DNA of 64,000 nt from BOG-932 sp965276835 (GTDB lineage Bacteria > Pseudomonadota > Alphaproteobacteria > BOG-932 > Roseiterribacteraceae). A program made the translations under genes and the position numbers. The stretch is taken from contig OZ255631.1 in assembly GCA_965276835.1 (NCBI GenBank), forward strand, positions 868,001 through 932,000. The letters are read 5' to 3'. Shown piece by piece: positions 16,330-25,361 of this stretch. Under the pieces are notes generated by a model. The model did not search any database and was not told the origin of the DNA. It saw only the letters and a program-made list of their open reading frames with translations. Every line of letters begins with the position of its first letter. Positions within the stretch are counted from its first letter, which is position 1.

Positions 16330-17436
16330 ATGTCCTTGCTGAGCAAGCTTGTGGGCGAGCTGGTCGATATCGTCGAATATCCCGATGCCCCGCCCGGCAG
16401 CCTCGTCTATCGCTTCCCGCGATACCAGAACCAGATCAAATACGGCGCCAAGCTCATCGTCCGCGAGGGGCAGGGCGCGATCTTCGTCAATGAGGGCAAG
16501 CTGGCGGAGGTGTTCGCGCCCGGCACCTACACGCTGGAAACCCGCAACTTGCCAATCCTGTCCACCTTGCAGGGCTGGAAATACGGCTTCACCAGCCCGT
16601 TCAAGGCAGAGGTTTATTTCTTCACGACCAAGCCTGTCCTCAATCAGCAATGGGGCACGCAGCAGGCCGTCACCATGGACCTGCCAGGCTACGGCCTGGG
16701 GGAGGTTCGCGCCTATGGCCAGACCTCGTACCGGATCAGCGATCCCGAGACCTTCTTCCGCAACATGGTGGGCACCACCGGCATCCTGACCGACAGCGAC
16801 CTGCTGGATTATCTGCGCGGGCTGGTCATGTCGCAGTTCGCCCAGGCGCTCACCGCCAGCCACCCGACGGTCGAACAGTTGCTGGGCAATCTGAGCGCGC
16901 TGGACGACACGCTGCAGGGCGACATCAACCTGAAGCTGAAGCCGCTGGGGTTCGAGCTGACCCAATTCCTGATCGAAAACCTCTCGCTGCCGCCGGAACT
17001 GCGCGACGAGATTTTCGAATATAGCCGGTTGAACAAGATCGATATCGGCAAGCTGACCCAACTGCAGGCGGCCAAATCGATCACCCAACTGGCCGGCAAT
17101 AAAGATGGCGGGGCAGGCGGGACCGGCATGCAGTTCGGTGTCGGCATGGCGATGGCGGCGCAGGTCTCGAAATCGCTCGGCACTGCCTTCTCGGCCGCCG
17201 ACGGAGCGACGCCGCCGCCCTTGCCGGGCGACGCGCCGCAGACCGCCTATCACGTCGCGCTGAACGGCAAGCCGCAGGGTCCGTTCCCGCCGGCCACATT
17301 GGCCTCGATGGCCGCTTCCGGCGGCATCGACGCGCACACGCTGGTCTGGCGGCCCGGTCTGGCCGGCTGGGGCGCGGCGGGCGCACAGGCCGACCTGAAG
17401 CCGCTGTTCCCCGATGAACCGCCGCCGCTTCCGTAA
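16330..17436 (+). CDS. SPFH-domain protein (YdjI-like) with C-terminal GYF-like domain
   Basis: 368 residues. The ATG at 16330 has GGAGGAG just upstream; an in-frame GTG at 16294 is less likely. Residues ~1-270 form an SPFH (stomatin/flotillin-like) region of the kind also named 'virion core protein': YRFPRYQNQIKYGAKLIV, AEVFAPGTYTLETRNLP and LIENLSLPPELRDEI. A Gly-rich hinge follows, then a GYF_2-like domain (YHVALNGKPQGPFPPATL to WRPGLAGWGAA), which usually binds Pro-rich peptides. No signal peptide or membrane span. It begins a module with two zinc-ribbon membrane proteins, like the Bacillus YdjG/H/I complex. Confidence 0.85.
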   Translation: MSLLSKLVGELVDIVEYPDAPPGSLVYRFPRYQNQIKYGAKLIVREGQGAIFVNEGKLAEVFAPGTYTLETRNLPILSTLQGWKYGFTSPFKAEVYFFTTKPVLNQQWGTQQAVTMDLPGYGLGEVRAYGQTSYRISDPETFFRNMVGTTGILTDSDLLDYLRGLVMSQFAQALTASHPTVEQLLGNLSALDDTLQGDINLKLKPLGFELTQFLIENLSLPPELRDEIFEYSRLNKIDIGKLTQLQAAKSITQLAGNKDGGAGGTGMQFGVGMAMAAQVSKSLGTAFSAADGATPPPLPGDAPQTAYHVALNGKPQGPFPPATLASMAASGGIDAHTLVWRPGLAGWGAAGAQADLKPLFPDEPPPLP

Positions 17437-17478
17437 GCCGGTATCCGTCAGCCGTTTTCCCGCCGCACCGAAAGCACC

Positions 17479-18426
17479 ATGCCTGTTACACCCAACCCGT
17501 CGAACCTGTCGGAGCTGACCGTCACCTGCCATCAATGCGGCAGCGCGGACATGGAGCGGCTGGACCGCAAGGAATATCGCTGCAAGCATTGCGGCGCGAT
17601 CACCGTGATCAGCGATGACGATGCGGACCGCGTGGAGAACCTGCTGGCGCAGGCGCTCAGCCGCACCAGCTTTTCCCCTCCGCCGTCCACGCCCGTGAAA
17701 AAGGGCGGCGGCCCGGCAGCGATTCTGATTCCGCTCTTCATTGTCGGCGTCGCCGTTGGCGTGCCGGCCTTGATTTCGTTCCTGCAAGACAAAGCCCGCA
17801 CACCGGGAGGGTTGGATGAGATCGCCGGCAGGACCGTGCCGGTCGAAGACGTCGCCGTCTCCCAACTCACCTGGAGTAACGCCAACCATCGCTATGAAGG
17901 CATGGTCTATAATCACAGCGGCTTCGCGGTCGACATTCCGCGTTTCAACATGACCCTGTTCAGCAACGGCCACCGCAGCGGCGCCACGTGGTCCGAGATT
18001 TCGCTCGACCGCCTGCTGCCCGGCGAATACGAGCCGATCACCTTCGATCCGCGCAGCCTGTCGTCCGACGCGCAGCCCGACCGTTACGAGCTGGACAAGC
18101 CGGACCAAATCGACCGCAACACCGATGAGGTGGCGCACCTGGACGTGACTCAGCGCCAGTTGGTGCATCAGGACGGCAAGGACTTTTATAAATTCGTCGG
18201 GATCGTCGGCAACACGCTGACCCGGCCGGTGGACGGGCCGCGCGTGCTGATCGTGCTTTATGGCCCGGACCATCAGGTGCTGGCGTCCGGCGCGGCCTTT
18301 CTGGAGGCGTTGCGCCCCGGCGAGAACGGGCTGGTCGACGAGGATCTCTATCCCCATCCCAGCAACGTTCCGGTCGCGGCCTATGAATATCTGGTCGACG
18401 CCACCTTTACCGCCCGCAGGCGATGA
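17479..18426 (+). CDS. Zinc-ribbon single-pass membrane protein with extracytoplasmic beta domains
   Basis: 315 residues. The N-terminal zinc ribbon is CHQCG...CKHCG (residues ~14-40, TFIIB-like). A Pro-rich stretch (FSPPPSTP) leads to one membrane span, AAILIPLFIVGVAVGVPALI, near residue 85. The rest is outside the membrane, with two repeats of beta type that resemble FxLYD-like domains (YEGMVYNHSGFAVDIPRFNM; KFVGIVGNTLTRPVDGPRVL). It overlaps the next gene by 4 bp (ATGA). With the SPFH protein upstream (gap 42 bp) this looks like a membrane-stress or microdomain complex. Function inferred from arrangement. Confidence 0.8.
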   Translation: MPVTPNPSNLSELTVTCHQCGSADMERLDRKEYRCKHCGAITVISDDDADRVENLLAQALSRTSFSPPPSTPVKKGGGPAAILIPLFIVGVAVGVPALISFLQDKARTPGGLDEIAGRTVPVEDVAVSQLTWSNANHRYEGMVYNHSGFAVDIPRFNMTLFSNGHRSGATWSEISLDRLLPGEYEPITFDPRSLSSDAQPDRYELDKPDQIDRNTDEVAHLDVTQRQLVHQDGKDFYKFVGIVGNTLTRPVDGPRVLIVLYGPDHQVLASGAAFLEALRPGENGLVDEDLYPHPSNVPVAAYEYLVDATFTARRR

Positions 18427-19469
18427 CCGGCATGAGCGTCGATACTCCCGTGAAATTCAAATGCGCCTATTGCGGATCGGAACAGACCTGGACCGGCGCG
18501 GGCACGCCTGTCTGTGCCAATTGCGGCGCGTCGCAGCCGGCAAAGGGCGCGGCGGTGCCGGTACCCCCGGCGAAGCGCGGGCGGAACGGCATCGTGGTGT
18601 TCGCCGTCGTCCTCGGCGTTGCGATCGCCGCCGGTGCGTTCTTCTACCTGCACAAGAAACCGGCCGCGGTGGTGCAGACCAAGCCCGCCATCCCGGCACT
18701 GACCGGCGCCGCCACGTCCGCCGCTCCAGTCAGCGCCAGCCGTATCGTGCGGGTGGATAATCCGAAGATCCGCCAGATTCCAAAGGGCGCGGAGTTCACC
18801 GCCGACGACCTGCTGAAAAGCGCCAACCGCCCGCCGTCTCCGCCGTTCGACACGCGCCTGCTGGTCGTCAAAACACCGCGCCGGATGCAGGACGAGGAGG
18901 AAAATCAAATCTATTTGGGCGAGGTGACCAACGGCAGTCCGAATGAGGTGGCGATTGCCCCAGTGGCGATGCTGACGATCAAGAAGCACGGCGAAGTGAT
19001 CGACAGCGCGGAGCATGACTTCCCGGACCTGGCGCCCGGCGCGCATGTGCCCGTCTTCTTCAGGTATGACGCCGATCCGCGGTCCTTCGACACGATCGAG
19101 ATCGCGTGGAAACCGACGAAGTTCTACACCGTGGCTGACGGCCAGCACCCCCAGCTGACCGCGACGGTCGCCAGCCACCCGCTGGCGCGCGGCAGCACCG
19201 AGGTCAACTTCACCCGCGAATACCGGTATGTCTACGCCAAGGTCACCGGCACGATCGACAATCAGGGCCAGGCGCCGGCCAAGAATATCCGCCTGTTCGT
19301 AATCGCGCGCGACGCCAAGGGCCAGATTACCGGATACGAACGCCAGGATGTCGGCGAGGCCATCGCCCCGGGCGGCAGCTCCAAGTTCGAGGTCAACGTC
19401 ACCCAGTGGGGCGACCCGATCGCCAGCGTCGAGGCGGTGGCATTGCCGACTTCGCCGCCGGGGCTGTGA
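18423..19469 (+). CDS. Second zinc-ribbon single-pass membrane protein
   Basis: 348 residues with the same plan as the preceding protein: zinc ribbon CAYCG...CANCG (residues ~14-37), basic linker KRGRNG, a membrane span IVVFAVVLGVAIAAGAFFYL near residue 62, then an exported portion with two FxLYD-like beta domains (YLGEVTNGSPNEVAIAPVAM; YAKVTGTIDNQGQAPAKNIR). The start ATG overlaps the upstream stop, so the pair is translationally coupled and probably forms a complex. The duplicated plan suggests an old gene duplication with strong divergence. Confidence 0.8.
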   Translation: MTGMSVDTPVKFKCAYCGSEQTWTGAGTPVCANCGASQPAKGAAVPVPPAKRGRNGIVVFAVVLGVAIAAGAFFYLHKKPAAVVQTKPAIPALTGAATSAAPVSASRIVRVDNPKIRQIPKGAEFTADDLLKSANRPPSPPFDTRLLVVKTPRRMQDEEENQIYLGEVTNGSPNEVAIAPVAMLTIKKHGEVIDSAEHDFPDLAPGAHVPVFFRYDADPRSFDTIEIAWKPTKFYTVADGQHPQLTATVASHPLARGSTEVNFTREYRYVYAKVTGTIDNQGQAPAKNIRLFVIARDAKGQITGYERQDVGEAIAPGGSSKFEVNVTQWGDPIASVEAVALPTSPPGL

Positions 19470-19562
19470 GGCCGTCCGGGGAGCGAGGCAAGAGAGTTGT
19501 AACTTTAGTTGCGTAGCACGCGCGGCGCGCTTGCGCTTGGCACGCCGGCGCTAAACGCCTGA

Positions 19563-20564
19563 CTATCCGCGCCTTGCCAGCGCCTTCCCAACCAGCCGCT
19601 CCGCAATCTCCCACAGCCGGTCGGCACTGACCGGATCCAGCGAATAATCGGTCACGCCCTTGATCGGGTTTTCGGGATCGAACCGGCGGGCCTGCTGGCA
19701 GTCCTCGAGATACAGGCCGCCGACGCCGGCCAGTTCCGGCGCGGTGGCGGCCCAGACCGAGGTCGCGGCGCCCTGGTCGATATTCTTCATGATGCCTTCC
19801 ACGGTGCTGCCGTCGGCGTTCAGCCAGCCCATGTCGACGGCGTCCTGGATGGTGACGTGGCGGCCCAGATTGGTCTGCACCGCGCCGGGCGTCACCGCGT
19901 TACAGGTCACGCCCTTGGCGGCGAACCGGCGGTTGAAACCGACGGCCAGAAGGTTGGCTGCCGTCTTCGCGTGGGCATATCCGTCGAACCGCTCATAGGG
20001 CCGCCGGGCGAAATTGAGATCGTCCAGATGGATGTCCGACGTGCAGTGCGACCCCGACGACACGATCACCACGCGTGACGGCGCGGCGGCGATCAGGTTG
20101 GGCGCCAGCAGGGTGCTGAGCACGAACGGGCTGAAGAAATTGACCGCCATCTGGCTTTCGAACCCGTCCTCGGTCAGTTCGAACGGCACGCCCATCAGCC
20201 CGGCATTGTTGATCAGCATGTCCAGCGGACGCCCATCCCCATGTTCGGCGCCCCAGCGTTCGGCGAAGGCTTTGACCGACGCCAGGCTCAGCAGGTCGAT
20301 CTTCTCCACCCTGGGCGCCTTCACGCCCATGGTTTCGGCAATCTCCCGCGCCACCGCCTCACCGGCGGCGACGTTGCGTACCGCCATCGTCACCTCCGCG
20401 CCGGCCGCCGCCAGCGCCCGCGCCGTCGCAATCCCGACGCCCGACGATGCGCCGGTGACGATCGCGGTCTTACCCGACAGGTCGATGCCGGCCAGCACAT
20501 CGCTCGCCGTATTCAACTCGGTGAAGCGGGAGCGGATAGGATCGGTTGTGGCGGTGGCGGTCAT
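19563..20564 (-). CDS. Short-chain dehydrogenase/reductase (retinol dehydrogenase-like)
   Basis: 333 residues. The Rossmann motif TGASSGVGIATARAL is near residue 38, NNAGLMG near 117, the catalytic Ser in VSSGSH, and the YxxxK pair appears as GYAHAKTAANLL. The length and C-terminal CQQARRFDPENP...G segment match the retinol dehydrogenase/oxidoreductase group of extended classical SDRs. It oxidises or reduces an alcohol/carbonyl with NAD(P); the substrate is unknown. It is divergent from the NTF2-fold gene at 20778. Confidence 0.92.
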   Translation of the reverse strand: MTATATTDPIRSRFTELNTASDVLAGIDLSGKTAIVTGASSGVGIATARALAAAGAEVTMAVRNVAAGEAVAREIAETMGVKAPRVEKIDLLSLASVKAFAERWGAEHGDGRPLDMLINNAGLMGVPFELTEDGFESQMAVNFFSPFVLSTLLAPNLIAAAPSRVVIVSSGSHCTSDIHLDDLNFARRPYERFDGYAHAKTAANLLAVGFNRRFAAKGVTCNAVTPGAVQTNLGRHVTIQDAVDMGWLNADGSTVEGIMKNIDQGAATSVWAATAPELAGVGGLYLEDCQQARRFDPENPIKGVTDYSLDPVSADRLWEIAERLVGKALARRG

Positions 20565-20777
20565 CTGCTTCCCCCTGGATTTCGTGCGGCGCGCTGCCTA
20601 TGGCTTTCTGCTACGCGGCGGGCGGCCGCTCCGAAAGCGCCGGCTTTTCGTTCGGCCCGGGTCGTGACGCCCGGTGGCTCGATTTTCGAGCCGTTTGGAA
20701 CGCCGGCCCTGAAGACACTGGCGCCGGTTGGCCTTCTGTCCGAACATGGCGGCATTTACGCATGAGGAGATTCGGCA

Positions 20778-21155
20778 ATGACGACACCGCGCGACCTCGC
20801 CAAGGCTTCGCTTGAGGCGGTCAAGGCCCGCAACAAGGAGGCCTGGCTGGCGGTCTATGAGGAGGACGGGCTGGTGCAGGACCCGGTCGGCGTCTCGCGC
20901 TTCGACGCGACCGGCGACGGTCATCGCGGCCGCGCCGCCATCTCCGCCTTCTGGGACGTGTTCATGGCGAACCAGGAATCGTTCGACTACACGATCCACC
21001 ATACCGCGATCGGCGGGGACGAGGTGGCGGCCTATGCGACGCTGCATATCGGGCTGAAAGGCGGCGTCAAATTCGATGTGCCGGTGCTGAACGTCTACAA
21101 GATGTCCCCCAACGGCAAGCTCGCCTCCCTGCGGTCCTTCTGGGAAGGCGGTTGA
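20778..21155 (+). CDS. NTF2-fold (SnoaL/ketosteroid isomerase-like) protein, paralogue of the gene at 13932
   Basis: 125 residues. RNKEAWLAVYEEDGLVQDPVG, TGDGHRGRAAISAFWDVF, and LNVYKMSPNGKLASLRSFWEGG match the protein at 13932-14309 throughout. The ATG has GAGGAG upstream. It is divergent from an SDR; pairs of SDR and KSI-like proteins are common in sterol and aromatic catabolism, but no direct evidence of a substrate is present. The 213-bp gap upstream holds a small hairpin at 20676-20692 (GGCTCGA-TTT-TCGAGCC). Confidence 0.85.
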   Translation: MTTPRDLAKASLEAVKARNKEAWLAVYEEDGLVQDPVGVSRFDATGDGHRGRAAISAFWDVFMANQESFDYTIHHTAIGGDEVAAYATLHIGLKGGVKFDVPVLNVYKMSPNGKLASLRSFWEGG

Positions 21156-21195
21156 CGCGACGCGCGACCCACTCCTTGGGGGCTCGCGGCCTAAC

Positions 21196-21693
21196 CTATG
21201 ACGGATCGGTCCTGGTCGCTTTAAAGTTCGTGGGCCGGATATATTCGAACGTCTTCTTATATTCGAAACTGGGATTGAACTTGTCCAAGGTCGGGTAGTT
21301 GGTGAAGCCGCCGTCGATCCTGCCGTCGGGCTGCAGGGCCGCGTTGAAGACGGCAACGGCGAAGGCATGAGGGACCCCGATCCTGCCGGCGTTATAGAGC
21401 CACCGCCATGTGATCTGCTGGCCGCTGATCAGGCCAGATATCGGCCCCTGGACGGTGACTGTCTTGCAGGTGCCGCGCAGACGGTTGCCGTCCTGCTCGA
21501 ACGTGCACGATCCCGGGTTCTGGCCGTGATTGTCGACCCCCGTGGCAAACCCGCCGACCGTGGAGACGATGATGCGCCAGGTTCCGGTCAGATTGGCCGC
21601 CGGCGGGTCCATCGGCGGTTGCGCGTCCTCGGCCATCGCGGCCGTCGCGGTCACACAAGCCGCAAGGCCGGCATATAGCGCAACCCACTTCAT
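21196..21693 (-). CDS. Exported protein of unknown function
   Basis: 165 residues from the ATG at 21693, chosen because GGAGGTG lies directly upstream and a signal peptide follows (WVALYAGLAACVTATAAMA). The mature protein is beta-rich: NLTGTWRIIVST, SCTFEQDGNRLRGTCKTVTVQG, ITWRWLY, and AALQPDGRIDGGF, which resembles small lipocalin-like exported proteins. Two Cys (SCTF and GTCK) could form a disulfide. Function unknown. Confidence 0.75.
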   Translation of the reverse strand: MKWVALYAGLAACVTATAAMAEDAQPPMDPPAANLTGTWRIIVSTVGGFATGVDNHGQNPGSCTFEQDGNRLRGTCKTVTVQGPISGLISGQQITWRWLYNAGRIGVPHAFAVAVFNAALQPDGRIDGGFTNYPTLDKFNPSFEYKKTFEYIRPTNFKATRTDPS

Positions 21694-22115
21694 CGCCACC
21701 TCCCTTAACATCCGATGGCCGAACCGCGCCGGCCTTGACGGGGAGTTTGCACCGCGCAGCGCACCTGGCAAGAATATTCGTCGGCGGTGCTGGAATCGGC
21801 ATCGAAACGCACCCAAATGCACCACCAATTGGGGATAACTGATGCGTGAACTGTATTGAATCGCTGCCAAAACCGCGGAAAAACAGCATGCTGAGTGGGC
21901 TTTAAAGAGCCTGTATGCGGCGCGCGCACCCCGATACCGGATAAAGATCGCTGCTCAGATATTCGCCTAAAGCACTGTTAATTCTATAAAAATACGATGC
22001 CGCCGGATCGCTGCGTCACTGCCATCCCACCCGATTTTCCTTGACAAATCGTTCTTTTTATGTTCCCGTAGCCCAATCCAGCCTTCAATTTTTTAAGCAT
22101 CGGTCAGGTCACCTT
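21694..22115. other. Gene-free stretch
   Basis: About 420 bases with lower GC in its right half and no convincing coding frame. It contains a TTGACA hexamer at 22041 on the plus strand without a well-spaced -10 element, so no promoter is claimed. It separates two minus-strand genes and must hold the promoter of the exported protein at 21196-21693. Confidence 0.5.
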
Positions 22116-23123
22116 CTATCGGGCGATTTTCCGCACAATTGCAACGATCTGCGGCTGAAGAACGCTGAACATTCCATATCGGGGGCTCTGCGGGTCGGTC
22201 TCGACCCGGAAGTCGGCTAACGCCGGCGAATGTTCGATCAGGCCGGCTGCCGCGTCGAATTTCTTCGTGCTCAGAACCGGCTCCAAGCCAGCGATATTGC
22301 ACAGGGCGATGATGTCGACAAGCGAGTGGCCGTAGAGCCGGGTTTCCTGGCGTTGAATGTCGATGCGCGCGCCGGTGTCGCCGAAAGTGCTTTCAATCAG
22401 GCGGGTCAATGTTCCCGTCCCGGTCTGGTTCTGAGCGAACAGCGCTCGGCGATCGAGGCACAGCTTGGCATGGCTCTCGACAAGGTCGGCTTTTCCTGCC
22501 GCCTGCATATGGGCGCGATAGGACAGGCCTGTATAGGCAACGTGCTCGTCCGCAAAAACCACAAAAGCCGTCCCGCCGGGCACCAGCGCCTCATAGATCG
22601 ACAGCAGTGAAGCTTCCAGATTGTCGAAGAAATACAAGGCATGGATGACGAGGATGAGGTTGTATCGCGGGCTCGCTATACCGTCGTTTTTCAACACGTC
22701 CGGCTTAAACGGCGCGCAACACAGGTTGCCTTTTTGCAGGCTCGGCTGTTGGCTAAGCCTTGCCGTGAAGGATTTCAGATATTCGGCATTCGGCTCGACC
22801 GCATGGACCGTCGATCCTGCCGGTATGGCGCCGGAAAGCAGGCCGAATGTCTGCCCGTCGCCGCAGCCGATATCCAGCACCGATGCGGCCTGGGTCAGGT
22901 TTGCGGCGATGCCGGTTTTGATCAGCGGTACGAACTGATCGCGCTGGTCCGTGCCCAGCATCGGCACCCGTCCGAGCGGATCCCATTTCAGAAGGCGGGA
23001 AAACGCGTTGGTATATTGCCGATGCGCGTCCAGGCCACCAAACTCGTTCCGGATCAGAATCCGGGCTTCCCGGAACCGGTTGCGGTCTTCGTCGGTGAAA
23101 TCGCGGGCAGGGGCTTCGCGCAT
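22116..23123 (-). CDS. Class I SAM-dependent methyltransferase
   Basis: 335 residues from the ATG at 23123, two bases after the stop of the upstream NTF2-fold gene. Motif I VLDIGCGDGQTFGLL is near residue 83, followed by VHAVEPNAEYL (acidic residue binding the SAM ribose), YNLILVIHALYFFDN (motif IV region) and LVPGGTAFVVFADE (post-motif). The C-terminal part (LVDIIALCNIAGLEPVL) is a possible substrate domain. The substrate is unknown. It is likely in one transcript with the two genes upstream. Confidence 0.85.
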   Translation of the reverse strand: MREAPARDFTDEDRNRFREARILIRNEFGGLDAHRQYTNAFSRLLKWDPLGRVPMLGTDQRDQFVPLIKTGIAANLTQAASVLDIGCGDGQTFGLLSGAIPAGSTVHAVEPNAEYLKSFTARLSQQPSLQKGNLCCAPFKPDVLKNDGIASPRYNLILVIHALYFFDNLEASLLSIYEALVPGGTAFVVFADEHVAYTGLSYRAHMQAAGKADLVESHAKLCLDRRALFAQNQTGTGTLTRLIESTFGDTGARIDIQRQETRLYGHSLVDIIALCNIAGLEPVLSTKKFDAAAGLIEHSPALADFRVETDPQSPRYGMFSVLQPQIVAIVRKIAR

Positions 23124-23125
23124 CT

Positions 23126-23587
23126 TTAAGGAGCCTCGTAAGCAATATAGCGCCAGATTTTCCAGCTGCCGTCCCGCTGGCGCCGGAAGATATCCATGCC
23201 GACCTCGCGCGTGCGCACCGGTTGGGAACCGTCGGCGCGGGATGCCGACAGGGTCCACACCAGCCGGGTCATCGCCAAGTCGTCTGAAACCGCGATTTCC
23301 TTGATGTCGGCATCGTAATGAAAATGCCGGCTCGGGTCGCCGACCGATTTGTGAAGCAGGGCGCACATCGCCGCATAGTCGCGCTCCGGAAAGCCGCGAT
23401 AATCATATTTCAGGTCGGGCGCGAACAGGTCGCACAGCGTGCCTTCGTTTCGCGCGTTGAAATTCGCCGTCCATGCGGCGAGCGCTGCGCGGATAGCCGT
23501 GGGCACATCTTCCGCCGGCGCGGCCGCCGCCGTTGCCGATGCCATTGCCGCTATCGCCAAGAGATATAAGCCGGCCGCCTTGAACAT
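23126..23587 (-). CDS. Exported NTF2-fold (SnoaL-like) protein
   Basis: 153 residues from the ATG at 23587 (GAGG upstream); an ATG at 23626 would overlap the preceding gene. It has a signal peptide (GLYLLAIAAMASATAAAA) unlike the other NTF2-fold proteins here. The domain reads AIRAALAAWTANFNARNEGTLCDLFAPD, then YDADIKEIAVSDDLAMTRLVWTLS and DIFRRQRDGSWKIWRYIAYE, a clear SnoaL/DUF4440 pattern. It sits between a membrane-anchored protein and a methyltransferase in a probable three-gene transcript. Confidence 0.85.
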   Translation of the reverse strand: MFKAAGLYLLAIAAMASATAAAAPAEDVPTAIRAALAAWTANFNARNEGTLCDLFAPDLKYDYRGFPERDYAAMCALLHKSVGDPSRHFHYDADIKEIAVSDDLAMTRLVWTLSASRADGSQPVRTREVGMDIFRRQRDGSWKIWRYIAYEAP

Positions 23588-23595
23588 GGCCTCGA

Positions 23596-23994
23596 TCAGG
23601 GGTGTTTCAGGTACTGCGCGGCGCAAGCCTTCGCATCGTCCTGGATTTTCGCGTTCAGCTCCGGCGAAGGGCTATGTTTCACGACCATTTGAAACAGGTC
23701 GCCCGCTGAAATCTGGTCCACGGATTTCTCAGCGAAACACCGGCAATAATTCGCGATAGAGTCGGCGGAAATCTTCGTGGCAATCGTCGGGTTGCTCGCG
23801 ATCGTCGAGGTGCAGGATGCGATTGAGGCGTTGAGATAAGACTGGCGGTAGCTCTGGTTTCCGTTAGGCGACAGGCTGCCCAACATGCCGCCATGTCCCG
23901 GCTGCCAGTCGTTGCGATGCAGGAAGACCAAAATTGCTATTCCGCCGACAATGACGGCACCGATCGCGACCCAGGTCTTACTCGGTTTCCGCAC
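23596..23994 (-). CDS. Small membrane-anchored protein of unknown function
   Basis: 132 residues. One N-terminal membrane segment (WVAIGAVIVGGIAILVFL) is followed by a polar exported part with four Cys (SCTSTI, YCRCFAEK, ACAAQYL), probably disulfide-bonded. SIANYCRCFAEKSVDQI resembles short periplasmic proteins of alphaproteobacteria with a CxC pair. No family can be named with confidence. Eight bases separate its stop from the next gene, indicating cotranscription. Confidence 0.7.
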   Translation of the reverse strand: MRKPSKTWVAIGAVIVGGIAILVFLHRNDWQPGHGGMLGSLSPNGNQSYRQSYLNASIASCTSTIASNPTIATKISADSIANYCRCFAEKSVDQISAGDLFQMVVKHSPSPELNAKIQDDAKACAAQYLKHP

Positions 23995-24049
23995 GCAGGC
24001 ACCCTCCCATGACGATTTCCGTCAAAATAGCTGAGGGAAGGAAGCTTCG

Positions 24050-24739
24050 CTATTTAAGTTTTACCCGCGCCTCATGCGTGCCGAACATCTGATCCCAGAA
24101 GGGAAAGATCGAGGAGTAGTTGTTGCGGCAGTAATAATGATGAACGTCATGGGTGCGCGTCCAGAAATTCAGCAGGCCCGCCCAAGGTTTGTCGAACACG
24201 AAATTGCTGTGCACCCAGATATTGATGGTGGTGAACAGGAAGTTTGCGATCAGGAACCCTGCGCCGCTGACCGGGCCGACGATGACGACCGACGCCAGGA
24301 ACAGGCCGGTGCCGGCAAAGGTCTCCAGCGGGTGCAGATACGACCCGGATTCGGCGGTGACATAGCGCACCTTGTGATGCACCCCGTGGATCAGCCTCAT
24401 TCCCGGCCGCGTGTGCATCGCCCGGTGCATGAAATAATAGAGGAAGTCATAGAGCACCACCGATCCCAGCGATTCGAATGCCAGGCGCGGCCATGACGGG
24501 ATGCCTGCATAGATCGTATGATTGCCTAGGAAATAGAAGAACCCGCCATACATGATCCAGGGGATGGACATGTTCATGGCGATCGTCGGAGCCTTCAGCT
24601 TGTCGGCGATAGGGTTGCGCCCCTTGTGAATGCGGAGCGACCCATACTTCGGCGACCGCGCCATCCAGCCCAGCGTGCCGCCCATTACCATGGCAAAGGC
24701 GAAGATGCCGATAAACAGAATGAAAAAGGTCGTCGTCAT
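24050..24739 (-). CDS. Sterol desaturase / fatty acid hydroxylase superfamily protein
   Basis: 229 residues, integral membrane. The di-iron His clusters are present: HRAMH near residue 108, HGVHH near 122, and HDVHHYYCRNNY near 196. Several hydrophobic segments flank them (FFILFIGIFAFAMVMG at the N-terminus). Members hydroxylate or desaturate lipids with O2. The gene stands alone on the minus strand; the lipid substrate is unknown. Confidence 0.9.
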   Translation of the reverse strand: MTTTFFILFIGIFAFAMVMGGTLGWMARSPKYGSLRIHKGRNPIADKLKAPTIAMNMSIPWIMYGGFFYFLGNHTIYAGIPSWPRLAFESLGSVVLYDFLYYFMHRAMHTRPGMRLIHGVHHKVRYVTAESGSYLHPLETFAGTGLFLASVVIVGPVSGAGFLIANFLFTTINIWVHSNFVFDKPWAGLLNFWTRTHDVHHYYCRNNYSSIFPFWDQMFGTHEARVKLK

Positions 24740-24914
24740 GGTTTCCCCGGTCTGATTTTTTGAAAGGTATACCCGTGTCCGACTGTTTTCATCCCTCCAT
24801 GTCGTTCCAAACCCCCCGGTTTTCGGACATTCTTCAGTGGTACGGCCTGAAAAGGTCAGTGTTCATGATCGATGATGACATGTCGGCGTAAGTATTGAAG
24901 CGGCTGCCGAGGGC

Positions 24915-25361
24915 TTAAAAAACCATGCACTCCGTCGATGTCACGATACCGACCGACTGCTGGTTGAACTGCTTCTTCCAGGCATTCGCCACCTTGGTCA
25001 CGCGGTTGCGCAGGTTGGGTGTGTCGACACCGTCGACAAAGACATCCTTGGACGGTTCGCGGGTTATGACCTTCGTGGTCGGGTTTTGATACTGGCCGTA
25101 GGTTGAGTAGACCGTCAGTCCCTCGGGGAATAGCGGCGTCACCGTTTTTCGGAGGAATGCGTTCCATTGCTGCGCGGTCACCGTTCCACCGGTCGGCAGG
25201 CTCTGGCCCATGAATATGTGCACGGCCAGCAGCGGCTTCTGACCGGCGAGCGGGCATGCGGTTGCCTGCGCAGCATGCGGCGCCAGTTCCGCCGCCGCCA
25301 CACCGTGACCGGCCCATAGCGCCGCTGTCAAAGCCAAACCAAATCGCCAGGTTGTTCTCAT
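24915..25361 (-). CDS. Exported DUF3574-domain protein
   Basis: 148 residues from the ATG at 25361, which follows a GGGGGGAG ribosome site; the signal peptide is FGLALTAALWAGHGVAA. The mature part has the DUF3574 pattern VHIFMGQSLPTGGTVTAQQWNAF, FLRKTVTPLFPEGLTVYSTYGQY and a C-terminal Cys in STECMVF, pairing with the Cys in ATACPL. Domain function is not known. It is divergent from the DHFR-like gene. Confidence 0.88.
   Translation of the reverse strand: MRTTWRFGLALTAALWAGHGVAAAELAPHAAQATACPLAGQKPLLAVHIFMGQSLPTGGTVTAQQWNAFLRKTVTPLFPEGLTVYSTYGQYQNPTTKVITREPSKDVFVDGVDTPNLRNRVTKVANAWKKQFNQQSVGIVTSTECMVF

Noticed and set aside
16297..18357. Minus-strand frame of about 686 codons opposite the SPFH and first zinc-ribbon genes
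   Set aside because: Spans two genes and their gap with no motif; the plus-strand genes have ribosome sites and domains.
22041..22046. TTGACA as a promoter in the gene-free stretch
   Set aside because: No properly spaced -10 and no plus-strand gene downstream.
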